Source: Beijerinckiaceae bacterium
GTDB taxonomy: Bacteria > Pseudomonadota > Alphaproteobacteria > Rhizobiales > Beijerinckiaceae
Assembly: GCA_027533425.1 (NCBI GenBank)
Contig: JAPZUD010000005.1
Location: forward strand, 62,001-126,000
Length of the DNA stretch: 64,000 nucleotides
Direction of reading: 5' to 3'
This document shows, in pieces, positions 8,407 through 19,000 of this stretch. The number at the start of each line of letters is the position of its first letter. Within the stretch, counting starts at the first letter, position 1. The notes under the pieces are model-generated. The model was not told the DNA's origin, did not search any database, and worked only from the letters and a program-made list of their open reading frames with translations. The position numbers and the translations under genes are program-made.

Positions 8407-9317
8407 GGGGTATCCGAATGTCCTGTCGCCGATCCGGCCCGATCCACCCGCGCGAGGCAGCGGGAGAGGCCATCCTCCCAATGCGGCAGGCGGATACCAT
8501 AGATCCGGTTGAGCTTGCTGCAATCAAGCCGTGAATTCGCGGGCCGCCGCGCCGGAGTCGGATACTCCGCCGACGGGATCGGCACAACGGGCGGCACCGG
8601 TGCGCCTTTGGCGGCTTCATGGGTGACAATGGCGCGGGCGAAGCCGGCCCAGCTGGTCTCGCCGGAGCCGGCCACATGGAAGATGCCGAAAACGTCGCTC
8701 CCGGCAGCTCTGTCCGGCAAATGGCCGGCAACGGCCAGGATGGCACGGGCGAGATCGGCGGCGTAGGTCGGGCAGCCACACTGGTCGCCGACCACCCGCA
8801 ATTCCGGCCGCTCGCGCGCGAGGCGCCGTATGGTCAGGACAAAGTTCGTGCCCTCATGCGCATAGACCCATGCCGTCCGCAGGATCACATGGCGGGGATG
8901 CCTGGCAGAGACAGCCTGTTCTCCGGCCAGTTTCGACCGGCCATAGGCGCCGAGCGGGCCTGTCGGATCGGTTTCGAGATAGGGTGAGGCCTTGGTTCCG
9001 TCGAACACGTAATCGGTCGAGAGATGGATGAGGGGCAGGTCGAGCCGCGCGGCGGCAGCCGCCAGCAGCCCGGCCCCGACCCCGTTGATCGCCATGGCGA
9101 GATCGGGCTCGCCCTCGGCCCGGTCGACGGCGGTATAAGCCGCGGCATGCACGATCACATCCGGGTGCGAGGCCGCCAGCAGGATGTCGAGGTCGGCCGG
9201 GGCGGCGAGATCGAGTTCGGGCCGGCCGAGATGGAAGATCGCGTGGCCCGAAGCCGCGCCCTCCTCCGCCAATGCGCGGGCGACCTGCCCGCGACTCCCT
9301 GTGACGAGAATGCGCAT
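8403..9317 (-). CDS. rmlD: dTDP-4-dehydrorhamnose reductase RmlD
   Basis: NAD(P)H-dependent reductase forming dTDP-L-rhamnose in the last step. 304 aa, SDR-extended fold: [48 protein letters not shown], and the active-site tyrosine and lysine in YGRSKLAGE, plus [14 protein letters not shown]. Six bp separate it from rmlB upstream and it overlaps rmlA by 4 bp. Confidence 0.97.
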   Translation of the reverse strand: MRILVTGSRGQVARALAEEGAASGHAIFHLGRPELDLAAPADLDILLAASHPDVIVHAAAYTAVDRAEGEPDLAMAINGVGAGLLAAAAARLDLPLIHLSTDYVFDGTKASPYLETDPTGPLGAYGRSKLAGEQAVSARHPRHVILRTAWVYAHEGTNFVLTIRRLARERPELRVVGDQCGCPTYAADLARAILAVAGHLPDRAAGSDVFGIFHVAGSGETSWAGFARAIVTHEAAKGAPVPPVVPIPSAEYPTPARRPANSRLDCSKLNRIYGIRLPHWEDGLSRCLARVDRAGSATGHSDTP

Positions 9318-9323
9318 GATGCC

Positions 9324-10379
9324 CTATTCCTGCCCTGCAAGGCCGAGCCGTTCGCCGGCATAGACCGTCTCGCGGAGCGGACGCCACCACCATTCGTTGT
9401 CGAGATACCAGCGGATCGTCCTTTCGATTCCGGAATCAAACGTCTCTTCGGCGCGCCAGCCGAGTTCGGTCTCGATCTTGGTCGCGTCGATCGCGTAGCG
9501 CTGGTCATGGCCGGGACGATCAGCAACATGAGTGATCAGCACGCTATAGGATCCGGCTTTCGGCACGAGCCGGTCCAGCACGGTGCAGATGTGACGGACG
9601 ACGTCGACGTTCCGGCGCTCGTTCCGGCCGCCGACATTGTATCGCTCGCCGATCCGGCCGCGCGTCACCAGAAGCCGCAAAGCCTTGGCATGGTCATCCA
9701 CGAAGAGCCAGTCCCGGATCTGAGTGCCTTCGCCGTAAACCGGCAGCGGCTTGCCATGCAGCGCATTGAGAATGACCAGCGGGATGAGCTTTTCCGGAAA
9801 CTGGAATGGCCCGTAATTGTTCGAGCAGCCGGACAGGATGACCGGGAGGCCGTAGGTCCGGGCCCACGCGCTGGCGAGATGATCCGCTGCGGCCTTTGTC
9901 GCCGAATAGGGCGAAGAGGGATCATACGGCGTCGTTTCCCGGAAGGCGCCGGTCTCGCCGAGGGAGCCATAGACCTCGTCGGTCGAGACCTGGAGGAAGC
10001 GAAACGTCTCGCGGCTTTCCGGCGGCAGGCCCTGCCAGTAACCCCGGGCAGCCTCGAGCATCGAGAACGTGCCCATCACATTGGTCTCGACAAAGGCCTG
10101 CGCCCCGGTGATCGACCGATCGACATGGCTTTCGGCGGCAAGGTTCATCACGGCATCGGGCCGGAACTCGGCCAGCAGCGCCTTCATCCGCTCCGTATCG
10201 CCGATATCCGCGCGCTCGAACGCGTAGGCCGGCGCATTGGCGATCGCGGTCAGCGACGCAAGGTTGCCGGCATAGGTCAGCTTGTCGACATTGAGGACCG
10301 TGTCGCCGCATCCCGAGACGAGGTAGCGACAGAGCGCCGAACCGATGAACCCCGCGCCGCCGGTGACCAGAACCCGCAT
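9324..10379 (-). CDS. rmlB: dTDP-glucose 4,6-dehydratase RmlB
   Basis: NAD+-dependent dehydratase converting dTDP-glucose to the 4-keto-6-deoxy sugar. 351 aa: [43 protein letters not shown] (catalytic Thr/Asp/Glu), [11 protein letters not shown] (Tyr/Lys), [17 protein letters not shown], and [10 protein letters not shown]. All catalytic residues appear intact. It lies 21 bp downstream of rmlC. Confidence 0.97.
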   Translation of the reverse strand: MRVLVTGGAGFIGSALCRYLVSGCGDTVLNVDKLTYAGNLASLTAIANAPAYAFERADIGDTERMKALLAEFRPDAVMNLAAESHVDRSITGAQAFVETNVMGTFSMLEAARGYWQGLPPESRETFRFLQVSTDEVYGSLGETGAFRETTPYDPSSPYSATKAAADHLASAWARTYGLPVILSGCSNNYGPFQFPEKLIPLVILNALHGKPLPVYGEGTQIRDWLFVDDHAKALRLLVTRGRIGERYNVGGRNERRNVDVVRHICTVLDRLVPKAGSYSVLITHVADRPGHDQRYAIDATKIETELGWRAEETFDSGIERTIRWYLDNEWWWRPLRETVYAGERLGLAGQE

Positions 10380-10400
10380 TCCCCTGCTCCCCGCTGCCGA

Positions 10401-10955
10401 CTACACGAAAACCGGGCCGAGATCCCGGAAGGACGGCGCCGCGGCATCCTTCGCCGAGAGCCGCGCCGAGGCTGTCTCCGCTGGCCATGATATGCCGAGA
10501 TCAGGGTCGTTCCACCGCACCGCGCCATCATGCGGCGGGCTGTAGTAGGCGGTGACCTTGTAGAGCAGGTCGACATGGTCCGTCAGGGTACAGAACCCGT
10601 GCAGGAACCCTTCCGGCACCCAGAGCACCTGGCCGTTTTCTTCGCTGAGCTCGATGGCGAGATGCCGGCCATAGGTCGGCGACGAGGCCCGCGCATCCAC
10701 GATGACATCCAGAACACCCCCGCGCGAGACGCGGACCAGCTTGCCCTGCGCCATGGGCGGGCGCTGGAAATGCAACCCGCGGACCGTTCCCCTCACGCGT
10801 GAAACGGAGTGATTGTCCTGCACGAAGCGGCGCACCCCGACCTCGCGCTCGAACACATCCTCGCGGAAAACCTCGGCGAAATGGCCACGATCATCGCCCC
10901 AACGCCGCGGCGTGAAGAGAACAGGCCCGTCGAGATCGAGGCGCTCAACGCGCAT
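10401..10955 (-). CDS. rmlC: dTDP-4-dehydrorhamnose 3,5-epimerase RmlC
   Basis: Cupin epimerase, 184 aa. Visible family blocks: GPVLFTPRRWGDDRGHFAEV, RFVQDNHSVSRVRGTVRGLH (catalytic His), FQRPPMAQGKLVRVSRG, VLWVPEGFLHGFCTL and YKVTAYYSPPHDGAVRWNDP (catalytic Tyr/Asp region). It starts 20 bp after the HlyD-like gene on the same strand, linking rhamnose synthesis to the secretion genes in one operon. Confidence 0.97.
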   Translation of the reverse strand: MRVERLDLDGPVLFTPRRWGDDRGHFAEVFREDVFEREVGVRRFVQDNHSVSRVRGTVRGLHFQRPPMAQGKLVRVSRGGVLDVIVDARASSPTYGRHLAIELSEENGQVLWVPEGFLHGFCTLTDHVDLLYKVTAYYSPPHDGAVRWNDPDLGISWPAETASARLSAKDAAAPSFRDLGPVFV

Positions 10956-10975
10956 GGGCGGGCCTCCACCGGGAC

Positions 10976-12298
10976 CTATCGTTCCTTGAGCGCTTCATCT
11001 CTCAGCATCCTCGCGGGTTTGAGGATATAGCTCAGGACGCTCTTGCGGCCGGTGAGAATCTCGACCTGGGCCACCATCCCGGGAATGATCGGCAGCGAGG
11101 CCCCGGCCCGGTCAAGATTGTTGCGCTCTGTCCGGACGATCACCCGGTAGAACGGATCGCCGCGCGCGTCCGTCGTGGTATCGGCGCTGATCCGCTCGAC
11201 CTTGCCGCTCAGGGTTCCGAAAATGGCGCTGTCATAGGCGGTGATCTTGACGATGGCGTTCTGCTCGGGGCGGATGAAGCCGATATCCTGCGGCCGGACC
11301 TGCGCCTCGACGAGCAGCGTGTCATCCAGCGGCACGATGTCGATCAGCGGCGCGGCAGACTGGACCACCGCCCCGACCGTGGTGACATGGATGCGGTTGA
11401 TGATGCCCCGGACGGGAGCCCGCAATTCGGTTCGCCGCACGCGGTCCTCGGCCGCCCGGAGCCCTTCATCGAGCACGGCAAGGTCCGCCCGCGTCTTGGT
11501 CAGTTCTTCTTCGGCGCCGGTCCGGAAGGCGACCAGCGCGCCCTCCCGCTTCAGCTGCGCCTCGCGGACACCGCCCTCCGCCCGGGTGAGATTGACGCGG
11601 TTGACCTCGAGCTGGCCGTTCAGTTCCGCCAGCTGGCGCTCGAGCCGGAGCATCTCGATTTCGGGAACGAAGCGATCGGAGAAGAGCTTCCGGGTGATGG
11701 CCAGCTCGCGTTCAAGGAGCGGCTTGCTCGCCAGCATCCGCTTGCGCTGGGCATCCAGCTCTTCCTGTTCGCGCGTCTTCTGCGCCACCTGCTGCTCGAG
11801 GACTTCCTGTTCCTGCGCAAGCTTGCGGACCCGCGCCTCGTGCAGGGCCCGCTCGGCCGCGACGGCGGCCGGGAAACGTTCCTCGAGGCCATCGGGGAAG
11901 GACAGGCCTGCCGCCTCGGAAAACCGGGCTTCGCGTTCAAGCCGGGCGAAGCGGGCCTGCAACGCGGCGCGCCGCTCCCGGGCCTCGCCGAATTGCGAGC
12001 CGAGGACCGTGTCATCGATCCGGACCAGAACCTCGCCCTGCTTGACCAGTTGCCCTTCCGCGACAAGGATTTCCTGGATAAGCCCGCCTTCGAGCGACTG
12101 GACGACCTGCATCTGTCGCGAGGGAATGACCTTGGCCTGGCCCCGCGTGACCTCGTCGAGGATCGCGAAAGCCGCCCAGACCGAGCCGACAACCAGCATG
12201 GCGAGGCAGATGAGCGAGAAATAGCGCAGGGTGCGCGGCATTTCGAGCCGGTCCGCTGCGCCGAGATCATTGGCGAAGGCGAAATCATCGGCCTTCAT
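10976..12298 (-). CDS. Type I secretion membrane fusion protein, HlyD/LapC type
   Basis: Periplasmic adaptor of 440 aa joining the inner-membrane ABC exporter to the outer-membrane channel. One N-terminal transmembrane helix (about residues 28-48), a lipoyl-like VVQSLEGGLIQEILVAEGQ half, a long coiled coil (about residues 120-280, rich in Glu/Arg/Leu heptads), then ELRAPVRGIINRIHVTTVG and the C-terminal IIPGMVAQVEILTGRKSVLS block typical of HlyD. ATG 12298 overlaps the ABC gene stop by 4 bp. Probable partner of the large RTX adhesin encoded at 16095-19838. Confidence 0.93.
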   Translation of the reverse strand: MKADDFAFANDLGAADRLEMPRTLRYFSLICLAMLVVGSVWAAFAILDEVTRGQAKVIPSRQMQVVQSLEGGLIQEILVAEGQLVKQGEVLVRIDDTVLGSQFGEARERRAALQARFARLEREARFSEAAGLSFPDGLEERFPAAVAAERALHEARVRKLAQEQEVLEQQVAQKTREQEELDAQRKRMLASKPLLERELAITRKLFSDRFVPEIEMLRLERQLAELNGQLEVNRVNLTRAEGGVREAQLKREGALVAFRTGAEEELTKTRADLAVLDEGLRAAEDRVRRTELRAPVRGIINRIHVTTVGAVVQSAAPLIDIVPLDDTLLVEAQVRPQDIGFIRPEQNAIVKITAYDSAIFGTLSGKVERISADTTTDARGDPFYRVIVRTERNNLDRAGASLPIIPGMVAQVEILTGRKSVLSYILKPARMLRDEALKER

Positions 12299-14460
12299 GG
12301 CAACGCTCCCGAAGGTCCGGCCCCGACTTTCTGCGGCTTGCCGGCCAGAGCGGCGAGAACGGGCTCGCGCGGGCCATCGGCCACGACGCGGCCCCGTTCG
12401 AACACGATCAGGCGATCCACCATCTGGAGCAGCGAAACCCGGTGCGTCGAGACGATCAGGGTTGCGGTCCGGTCAAGCCGGGCAAGCCTCTGCGTGAATT
12501 CCGCCTCGGTGCGGAGATCGAGCGCGCTGGTCGGCTCGTCCAGGAAGAGGATCTTCGGCCGGCGGATCAGCGCCCGGGCCAGCGAAATCGCCTGACGTTG
12601 CCCGCCGGAAAGGCTTCGCCCGCCTTCGGAGACCGGCAGGTCATAGCCCAGCGGCGAGAGCGCGACGAATTCCTCGACACCGGCGACGCGGCAGGCCTCG
12701 ATCACCTCCGCATCGGTGGCGGTCGTGCGCCCGAGGCAGACATTGTCGCGCACCGTGCCCTGGAACAGGATGCAATCCTGCCCCACGAAGCCGAAGCCCT
12801 GCCGGAGATCGGTCGGGTCGAACTGGCGGATATCGATGCCATCGACCATGATGCGGCCGGCTTGCGGGGCGTAGAGCCCGGCAGCGAGACGGCCGACGGT
12901 GGTCTTGCCCGAGCCGATCCGGCCGACAATGCCGACGCGCTCGCCGCCCTTGATGGTGAAGCTGACATCGGTCAGTGCGTCCTGGTCGGCACCCGGATAG
13001 CGGAAGGACACGCCGTCGAAGCGCAGGCTCCCCTCCTCGACACGGCGGGCGACGAAGATCCGGCCCGGCGGCCGCTCGACCGGCAGGTCCATCAGGGCAT
13101 TGATGGCCTTGAGCGCGTGCAGCGTGCGGGCGCCGCGCATCATCAGCGAGGCGATATTGGTGACGGGCGCGAGGATCCGCCCGGACAGCATGGTCGCCGC
13201 GATCAGCGCGCCCATGGTGATCTTCGCATCCAGCACGAGGAAAACGCCCCAGATCACGATCAGCAGGGAGGCGAGGTTCTGCGCGGCGGCGGACAGCGTC
13301 AGGCCGATCGAGGCCCAGCGATGGACCGATTCGCCGGCCCGGGTGGAGGCCGCGACCGACCGCTCCCATTGCCGCTGGACCCGGCTTTCCGCGCCGAGGA
13401 CGCGGATCGTTTCCAGCGCGCCGATGCTCTCGACAAGGATGCCATGCCGGGCGGCGGATTCCGCCTGCACGGATTTCACGGCCTCGTCGAGAGGGCGCTG
13501 GATCAGGAGGCCGATCGCGATCGTGACCGGCAGGAGGACCAGCGGAATGACCGCCAGCCAGCCGGCAATACCGGCCATGAAGCCGAGGAAGATGAAGGCG
13601 AAAAGCAGGTCCGTCGCGGCGATCACTGTTCCGGAGGTGAAGAATTCGCGGACATTCTCGAAATCCCGGATCTGGTTGGCGAGCACGCCGGCCGAGCCGG
13701 GATGGCGCTCCATCCGCAAGCCGAGGACATGCGAGAAGACCCGCGCGGCAAGGATCACGTCGATCTGCTTGCCGGTAATGTCGATCATGCGCGAGCGCAC
13801 CAGCCGGAGAGCGACATCGAAGGCAAAGGCCAGCAGGACGCCGATCGACAGGGCGATTAAGGATGCGACCGCGCCGTTCGGCAGGATGCGGTCATAGACA
13901 TTCATCGTGAAGAGCGGGAAGGCGAGCGCCAACACGTTGATCAGGAAGGCCGCCAGCGCGATGTTCAGGTAATTGGCCCGGAAGAGCCGCAGCGTCATCC
14001 AGAACCAGTGCGAAGACGACGCTTCGCCCTGATCCGTCCGCGCGCCGAGACCGGCGGCCGGTTTCAGGAAGAAGGCATAGCCGGAATAGAGCGCCTCAAG
14101 TTCCGCGCGCGCCATCCGCCGCTGTTCCTGCCCGGGGGCTGCCGGATCATGCACAGTGACTTCACCCGAAGCGGCATCATGGCCCAGCAGGACAAGGACG
14201 CTGCGGTCCCGCAGCAGGAGAACGACCGGCAAAACCAGTTCGGGAATGTCCGGAAGGTTGCGCTGGACCGGTTCTGCCACCAGGTCGGCGCGGGCGGCCG
14301 CCCGGATGAAGAGGCCCGGGGGCAATTGCCCGTCTGTGGCCGGAAGCCCGGCCATGATGGCCGCCTCGCTGACGGGGCGACCATGGAACCGGGCAACAAA
14401 CATCAGCGCAGCCAGCAACGGGCTGGCCGGGACCGGGCTCGACACGGCTTTGTCTGTCAC
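12295..14460 (-). CDS. Type I secretion ABC transporter, LapB/HlyB type with inactive C39-like domain
   Basis: Inner-membrane exporter of 721 aa. Residues 1-145 form a C39-peptidase-like domain without the catalytic Cys, as in HlyB/LapB exporters that move uncleaved RTX proteins. The membrane domain follows (about 160-440), then the ATPase: Walker A GIVGRIGSGKTTVGRL, signature LSGGQRQAISLARAL, Walker B ILFLDEPTSALD, and STHRVSLL. It starts with GTG at 14460, sharing GTGA with the TolC-like gene stop, so expression is coupled. The Arg inside Walker A (GRIGSGKT) is also seen in LapB-like proteins. Confidence 0.94.
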   Translation of the reverse strand: MTDKAVSSPVPASPLLAALMFVARFHGRPVSEAAIMAGLPATDGQLPPGLFIRAAARADLVAEPVQRNLPDIPELVLPVVLLLRDRSVLVLLGHDAASGEVTVHDPAAPGQEQRRMARAELEALYSGYAFFLKPAAGLGARTDQGEASSSHWFWMTLRLFRANYLNIALAAFLINVLALAFPLFTMNVYDRILPNGAVASLIALSIGVLLAFAFDVALRLVRSRMIDITGKQIDVILAARVFSHVLGLRMERHPGSAGVLANQIRDFENVREFFTSGTVIAATDLLFAFIFLGFMAGIAGWLAVIPLVLLPVTIAIGLLIQRPLDEAVKSVQAESAARHGILVESIGALETIRVLGAESRVQRQWERSVAASTRAGESVHRWASIGLTLSAAAQNLASLLIVIWGVFLVLDAKITMGALIAATMLSGRILAPVTNIASLMMRGARTLHALKAINALMDLPVERPPGRIFVARRVEEGSLRFDGVSFRYPGADQDALTDVSFTIKGGERVGIVGRIGSGKTTVGRLAAGLYAPQAGRIMVDGIDIRQFDPTDLRQGFGFVGQDCILFQGTVRDNVCLGRTTATDAEVIEACRVAGVEEFVALSPLGYDLPVSEGGRSLSGGQRQAISLARALIRRPKILFLDEPTSALDLRTEAEFTQRLARLDRTATLIVSTHRVSLLQMVDRLIVFERGRVVADGPREPVLAALAGKPQKVGAGPSGALP

Positions 14461-15881
14461 GGCACCTTGGGCGCGGGCGGCACCAGGTCAATCGGCGGGA
14501 GCAGCGCACCGCTTTCCTTCAGGCCGCGCATCTTGTTGGCGGCCTCGCCGGGCAGCGGCACGTTCAGCGCCGAAAGCAGGGTGCCGGAGGCGGCCAGCAA
14601 CTGGTAATCCGCGAACAGGGCAAGGCCGCGCGCATTGATCAACCCGACGGCGGCATTATACCGGCTCTGCTCGGCATTGAGCAGATCCAGCAGGGTCCGG
14701 TTGCCGAGTTCGAACTCGTTCCGGTAAGCGCTGACAACCTGTTCCGCCGCCCGGATCTGCCCGGTCAGCGCGCGGATGCGATCGCCCAGGGCCTGCCGGG
14801 TCGTCCAGGCCTTATCGATCGATTCGATCGCCTGCCGCTGGAGCACCGAAAGCCGCATCCGCTGCTCGCCCACGCGCTCGGTCAGCTCGTTCTGGCGGGC
14901 CGTGTCGGTGCCGCCGGAATAGATCAGCCAGGACGCGGAAAGCTTGGCGCTGTACTCGTCATAGCGGCCGGTAATGTTCTGGGTGTTCTTGCCGTAGCCG
15001 GCGCGCCCTTCGAGCGCCACGGTCGGCAGGTTGGTCCCCCGCGCGGCATCCCGCTGCGCCTGAACCGCATTCACGTCAGAGCCGGCAGCCTGGAGCGTGG
15101 CATTGTTGCTGATCGCCAGATTGAGCGCCGCCTGGCGAGAGGCCGGCAAGCCCTTGGGGCGGGCAGGCCAGGCCAGCTTGCTGGGCTCGCGGTCAATCGC
15201 GCGGCGGAACAGGGCCACGGCCTCGCCCAGCCGGACCTGCAATTCGGCGCGTGCCGCCTCGGCGGCATAGACACGTTCCTGCACCTGGTCGAGGTCACCC
15301 CGGCCCGAACGGCCACCGGAAACCCGTGCGCTGACGCTCGACAGCAACGCGCGGTGAACCGCGATGTTGCGGTTGGCCTGGGCGATCATGTCCTGAAGAC
15401 GGAGGATATCGGTATAGGCCTGGATGGCGTCGAGCGCGATGAGTTCGGTCCGCTCCTTCACCCGCCAGGACGCGGCATCGACCCTGTAGGCCTGACGCCA
15501 GGATTCGTTGATCGTGGCGAAACCGTCGAAAATCAGCTGGCGGACGGTAACGTTGGCCTGACGCCCCGCCACGAAATCACCGCTGCGCTGCGAGGCAATG
15601 AGGCTGTCATACTGGCGGCGGCTCTCCGGGCCGATATCGGCCTGGAGCCGAACCTGCGGCAACAGGCCGCCCTGGACCTGCCGCATCTCGAACTCGGTAG
15701 CACGGCGATTGGCCGCTGCTTCCCCGACCGCCGGATTGGTGGTCACCGCACGCCGGACGGCCGCGTCCAGCGAAAAGGTCTGCGCGGAAGCAGGGGCCAC
15801 GAAGGCCAGCGCGGCAAGAACAAGCCCAACTCGGATTGGCACAGGAAGCCACCTTACATTCTGACAGTCAGGCCGCAACAT
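14457..15881 (-). CDS. TolC-family outer-membrane channel of type I secretion
   Basis: Outer-membrane efflux protein, 474 aa. A signal peptide (PIRVGLVLAALAFVAPASAQ) is followed by two TolC repeats: FSLDAAVRRAVTTNPAVGEA near residue 38 and SRQAALNLAISNNATLQAAG in the second half, with long helical segments and ELGNRTLLDLLNAEQSRYNA near the end, the classic TolC/AggA signature. The frame is open to a TTG at 15905, but ATG 15881 gives a better leader. First gene of the seven-gene operon; the promoter should lie in 15882-16094. Confidence 0.93.
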   Translation of the reverse strand: MLRPDCQNVRWLPVPIRVGLVLAALAFVAPASAQTFSLDAAVRRAVTTNPAVGEAAANRRATEFEMRQVQGGLLPQVRLQADIGPESRRQYDSLIASQRSGDFVAGRQANVTVRQLIFDGFATINESWRQAYRVDAASWRVKERTELIALDAIQAYTDILRLQDMIAQANRNIAVHRALLSSVSARVSGGRSGRGDLDQVQERVYAAEAARAELQVRLGEAVALFRRAIDREPSKLAWPARPKGLPASRQAALNLAISNNATLQAAGSDVNAVQAQRDAARGTNLPTVALEGRAGYGKNTQNITGRYDEYSAKLSASWLIYSGGTDTARQNELTERVGEQRMRLSVLQRQAIESIDKAWTTRQALGDRIRALTGQIRAAEQVVSAYRNEFELGNRTLLDLLNAEQSRYNAAVGLINARGLALFADYQLLAASGTLLSALNVPLPGEAANKMRGLKESGALLPPIDLVPPAPKVP

Positions 15882-16094
15882 TGTCCAAGGCTCCCAAACA
15901 ATCAACCCGTAAGACCTGAGTCTCGCACCGATGCCTATTCAGAAAATCCGGAGATGTTGCAGAAGTGACGCTGCACCCGAAGGTTGACCCCTCGTCTTTT
16001 TCTCGATCCACCCCTCCGGAGACCCCGGAGAGGGAGAATTCAGCATCCAACATATTAATGATCACTCATAAACAGCGCCGGATGCTCGTTATGA

Positions 16095-19000
16095 TCATAC
16101 GATCTTGATGTCGCTCGCGGTGACTGTTCCGGCTTCCAAAGTCGCCAGGGCAATCATCGACGCTCCACCGCCGGAACCATCCGCATCGTAATAGAGCGTC
16201 TGATCGCCGGTATTGAAGAGGAAGCGCTGGTCGCTGTTGGTATAGTTCGCGCCCGAGAAGAAACGCGAAGCATCCAGCGTCCCGGTATCGGCACCACCGA
16301 AGGCAAGCCCGGCACCGATATCCGAAGCGAGGAACTGGAACGCGTCCACGCCTGTCATGAAATCACGCAGGGTGTCGCCCCCTTCGCTGGTCACTTGCCG
16401 GTACGCCACGATATCGGCGCCAAGGCCGGTCGTGATGTCATCGGCACCGAGACCCCCGAAGATCACATCATTGCCGATCCCTGCAAGGATGGTGTCATCC
16501 CCGCCGCCGGCATCGATTGTCGCATTGCCAACTCCGGTAACCGTGATCTGGTCGCTTCCGTTGCCGGCATTGACCGTGTCGCTCGTCCCGGACAACGTGA
16601 TCGTGTCGTCACCGGAGCCGGAGGTGATCTGGTTGACCCCGCCGCCCGCGCTGATGTCATTGCCGCCATTGCCCGCAACGATTGTATCATCGCCGCTGCC
16701 GGCCACGATGACATTGCTGCCGTTGCCCAGCGTGATCACATTGTCGCCGTCACCGGCGAGAACCGAGTTGTCGCCATCCCCGGCATTGATCGTATCCGCG
16801 CCGGAGCCGGTGGTGATCGCATTCGCGCCGCCACCCAGCGTGACGACGTTGTCACCACCGCCGGCATCGACGGAGTTGTCGCCATCGCCGGCCGTCACCG
16901 TATCGGCGCCCGAACCCGAGGTGATCGAGTTGGCGCCGCTGCCGGCCGTGATCGCGTTGCCGCCATTGCCCGCAACAACGATGTTGTCGCCATCGCCGGC
17001 ATCGATCGTGTTCGACCCGTTGCCGACCGTGATCCGGTCAAGGCCCGTGCCCGCCGTGATGCCATTGTCGCCATCGCCAGCCAGGATCGTGTTGTCGCCC
17101 TCGCCGGCCGCGACTGTGTTCGCGCCATTGCCGAGCGTGATCTGATCGTCGCCCGCGCCCGAATCGACCCCGTTATCGCCGTCGCCGACGACGATCGTAT
17201 CCCGGCCCGTGCCGGAGGTGATCGAGTTGGCACCACCGCCCAGCGTGATCACATTGTCGCCGTCGCCGGCGAGAACCGAGTTGTCGCCATCCCCGGCATT
17301 GATCGTATCCGCGCCGGAGCCGGTGGTGATCGCATTCGCGCCGCCACCCAGCGTGACGACGTTGTCGCCACCGCCGGCATCGACCGAGTTGTCGCCATCG
17401 CCGGCCGTCACCGTATCCGCGCCCGAACCCGAGGTGATCGAGTTGGCGCCGCTGCCGGCCGTGATCGCGTTGCCGCCATTGCCCGCCAGCACGATGTTGT
17501 CGCCATCGCCGGCATCGATCGTGTTCGACCCGTTCCCGACCGTGATCCGGTCAAGGCCCGTGCCCGCCGTGATGCCATTGTCGCCATCGCCAGCCAGGAT
17601 CGTGTTGTCGCCCTCGCCGGCCGCGACCGTGTTCGCGCCATTGCCGAGCGTGATCTGATCGTCGCCCGCGCCCGAATCGACCCCGTTATCGCCGTTGCCG
17701 ACCACGATCGTATCCCGGCCCGTGCCGGAGGTGATCGAGTTGGCGCCGCCGCCGAGATCGACGATGTTGTCGCCATCGCCGGCATTGACGGAATTGTCGC
17801 CGTTGCCCGCGACGATGATGTCAGCGCCCGCACCCGCCACGATCGCGTTGTTGCCATGGCCCAGCGTGACGGAATTGTCGCCCTCGCCCGCATCGACCGA
17901 GTTGTCACCATCGCCGGCATTGATCGTATCGGCGCCGGCTCCCCCATCGAGCGTATTGTCGCCGCCTCGACCATCAATCAGATCGTTGCCATCCCCACCG
18001 ATGATGATGTTGGCCCCGTTGTCTCCGGCAAGCGTGTCACTCTCCGAGCCACCGGTCAGGTTTTCGACCCCGCCAATGCTGGTGAATCCGGACGCTGTCC
18101 CGGCGAGCAGATCGGCCGAAACGGGAACACCGGTGCCCGAATAGTCCAGAGTATCCTGACCCAGACCGGCCAGCAGGGAAACGGCTTCAATGCTGACGAG
18201 GTTCGGCCCTGCGGTCAGCGGATCAGACTCACTGGAGAGACGATCGAGGGCTGTTCCGGAAAAGGTGACGCGGAAGATATTGTCGGAGTCATTGCCCAGG
18301 ATCGAGAGCGTATCGGTCCCGGCGCCGCCATCAAGAAGCAGGTCGGCCCCGTCACCCGCGCGGTAGATGATCGTGTCATTGCCGTCGCCGGCGCGGATCG
18401 TATCGGCGCCGCCCATCCCCTCGATGCGGTCATCGAACCGCGTGCCGGTAAAGTCGTTCAGGCCCGTCGTATCCCGGACGTCGGCAATGACGGGGATCGA
18501 GGCCAGAACGGTCGCGGTCGCGCCGAAGGCATCGGTCACGGTCACGGAGATGACGCGGTCGGCGATATCCAGCGCGAAGGTGCGCTCGGTATTGACGTAG
18601 CGGATCTCGCTGACGAGGGCCTGCACCTCGGCCGCGGAGAAGCCGCCCGGGCCGGCGATAAAGGAAAGGGTCGGGCCGGTTGTCGCGCCATGGACGAGCA
18701 TGCCGGCTTCGCCGGTGCCCGTGGCCGAGAGCGTCACATCGACGCGGCTGAACGTGTCGCCATCCGGATCGGCAACGGAGACCTGCCCCTGCCGCACAAT
18801 CGTGACGCCATTCGCGGCGATGACCGTATCGGTCGAGCGGGCCGCTTCCTCCGCCGTGAAGCCCTGATAGCCCGTCCCGGCAGCGCCGGTATCGATATCG
18901 ATCACCGGCTGGTCATTCGTCCCGGTGATCGTCACGGTTACGGTTGCCGTGCTCGACAGGCCCGAGGAATCCGTGACGCGGTAGGTGAAGATATCCGTGA

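Noticed and set aside
9024-10490. A 488-codon plus-strand open frame over rmlD/rmlB
   Set aside because: It overlaps two certain genes on the other strand and has no domain of its own.
12295-14460. Active C39 peptidase in the exporter, which would imply double-Gly leader peptides
   Set aside because: The N-terminal domain lacks the catalytic Cys, as in HlyB/LapB, so cargo is not cleaved by it.
16400-18000. Regularly spaced short repeats resembling a CRISPR array
   Set aside because: The period follows the nine-residue RTX codons, the reading frame stays open, and there are no unique spacers.
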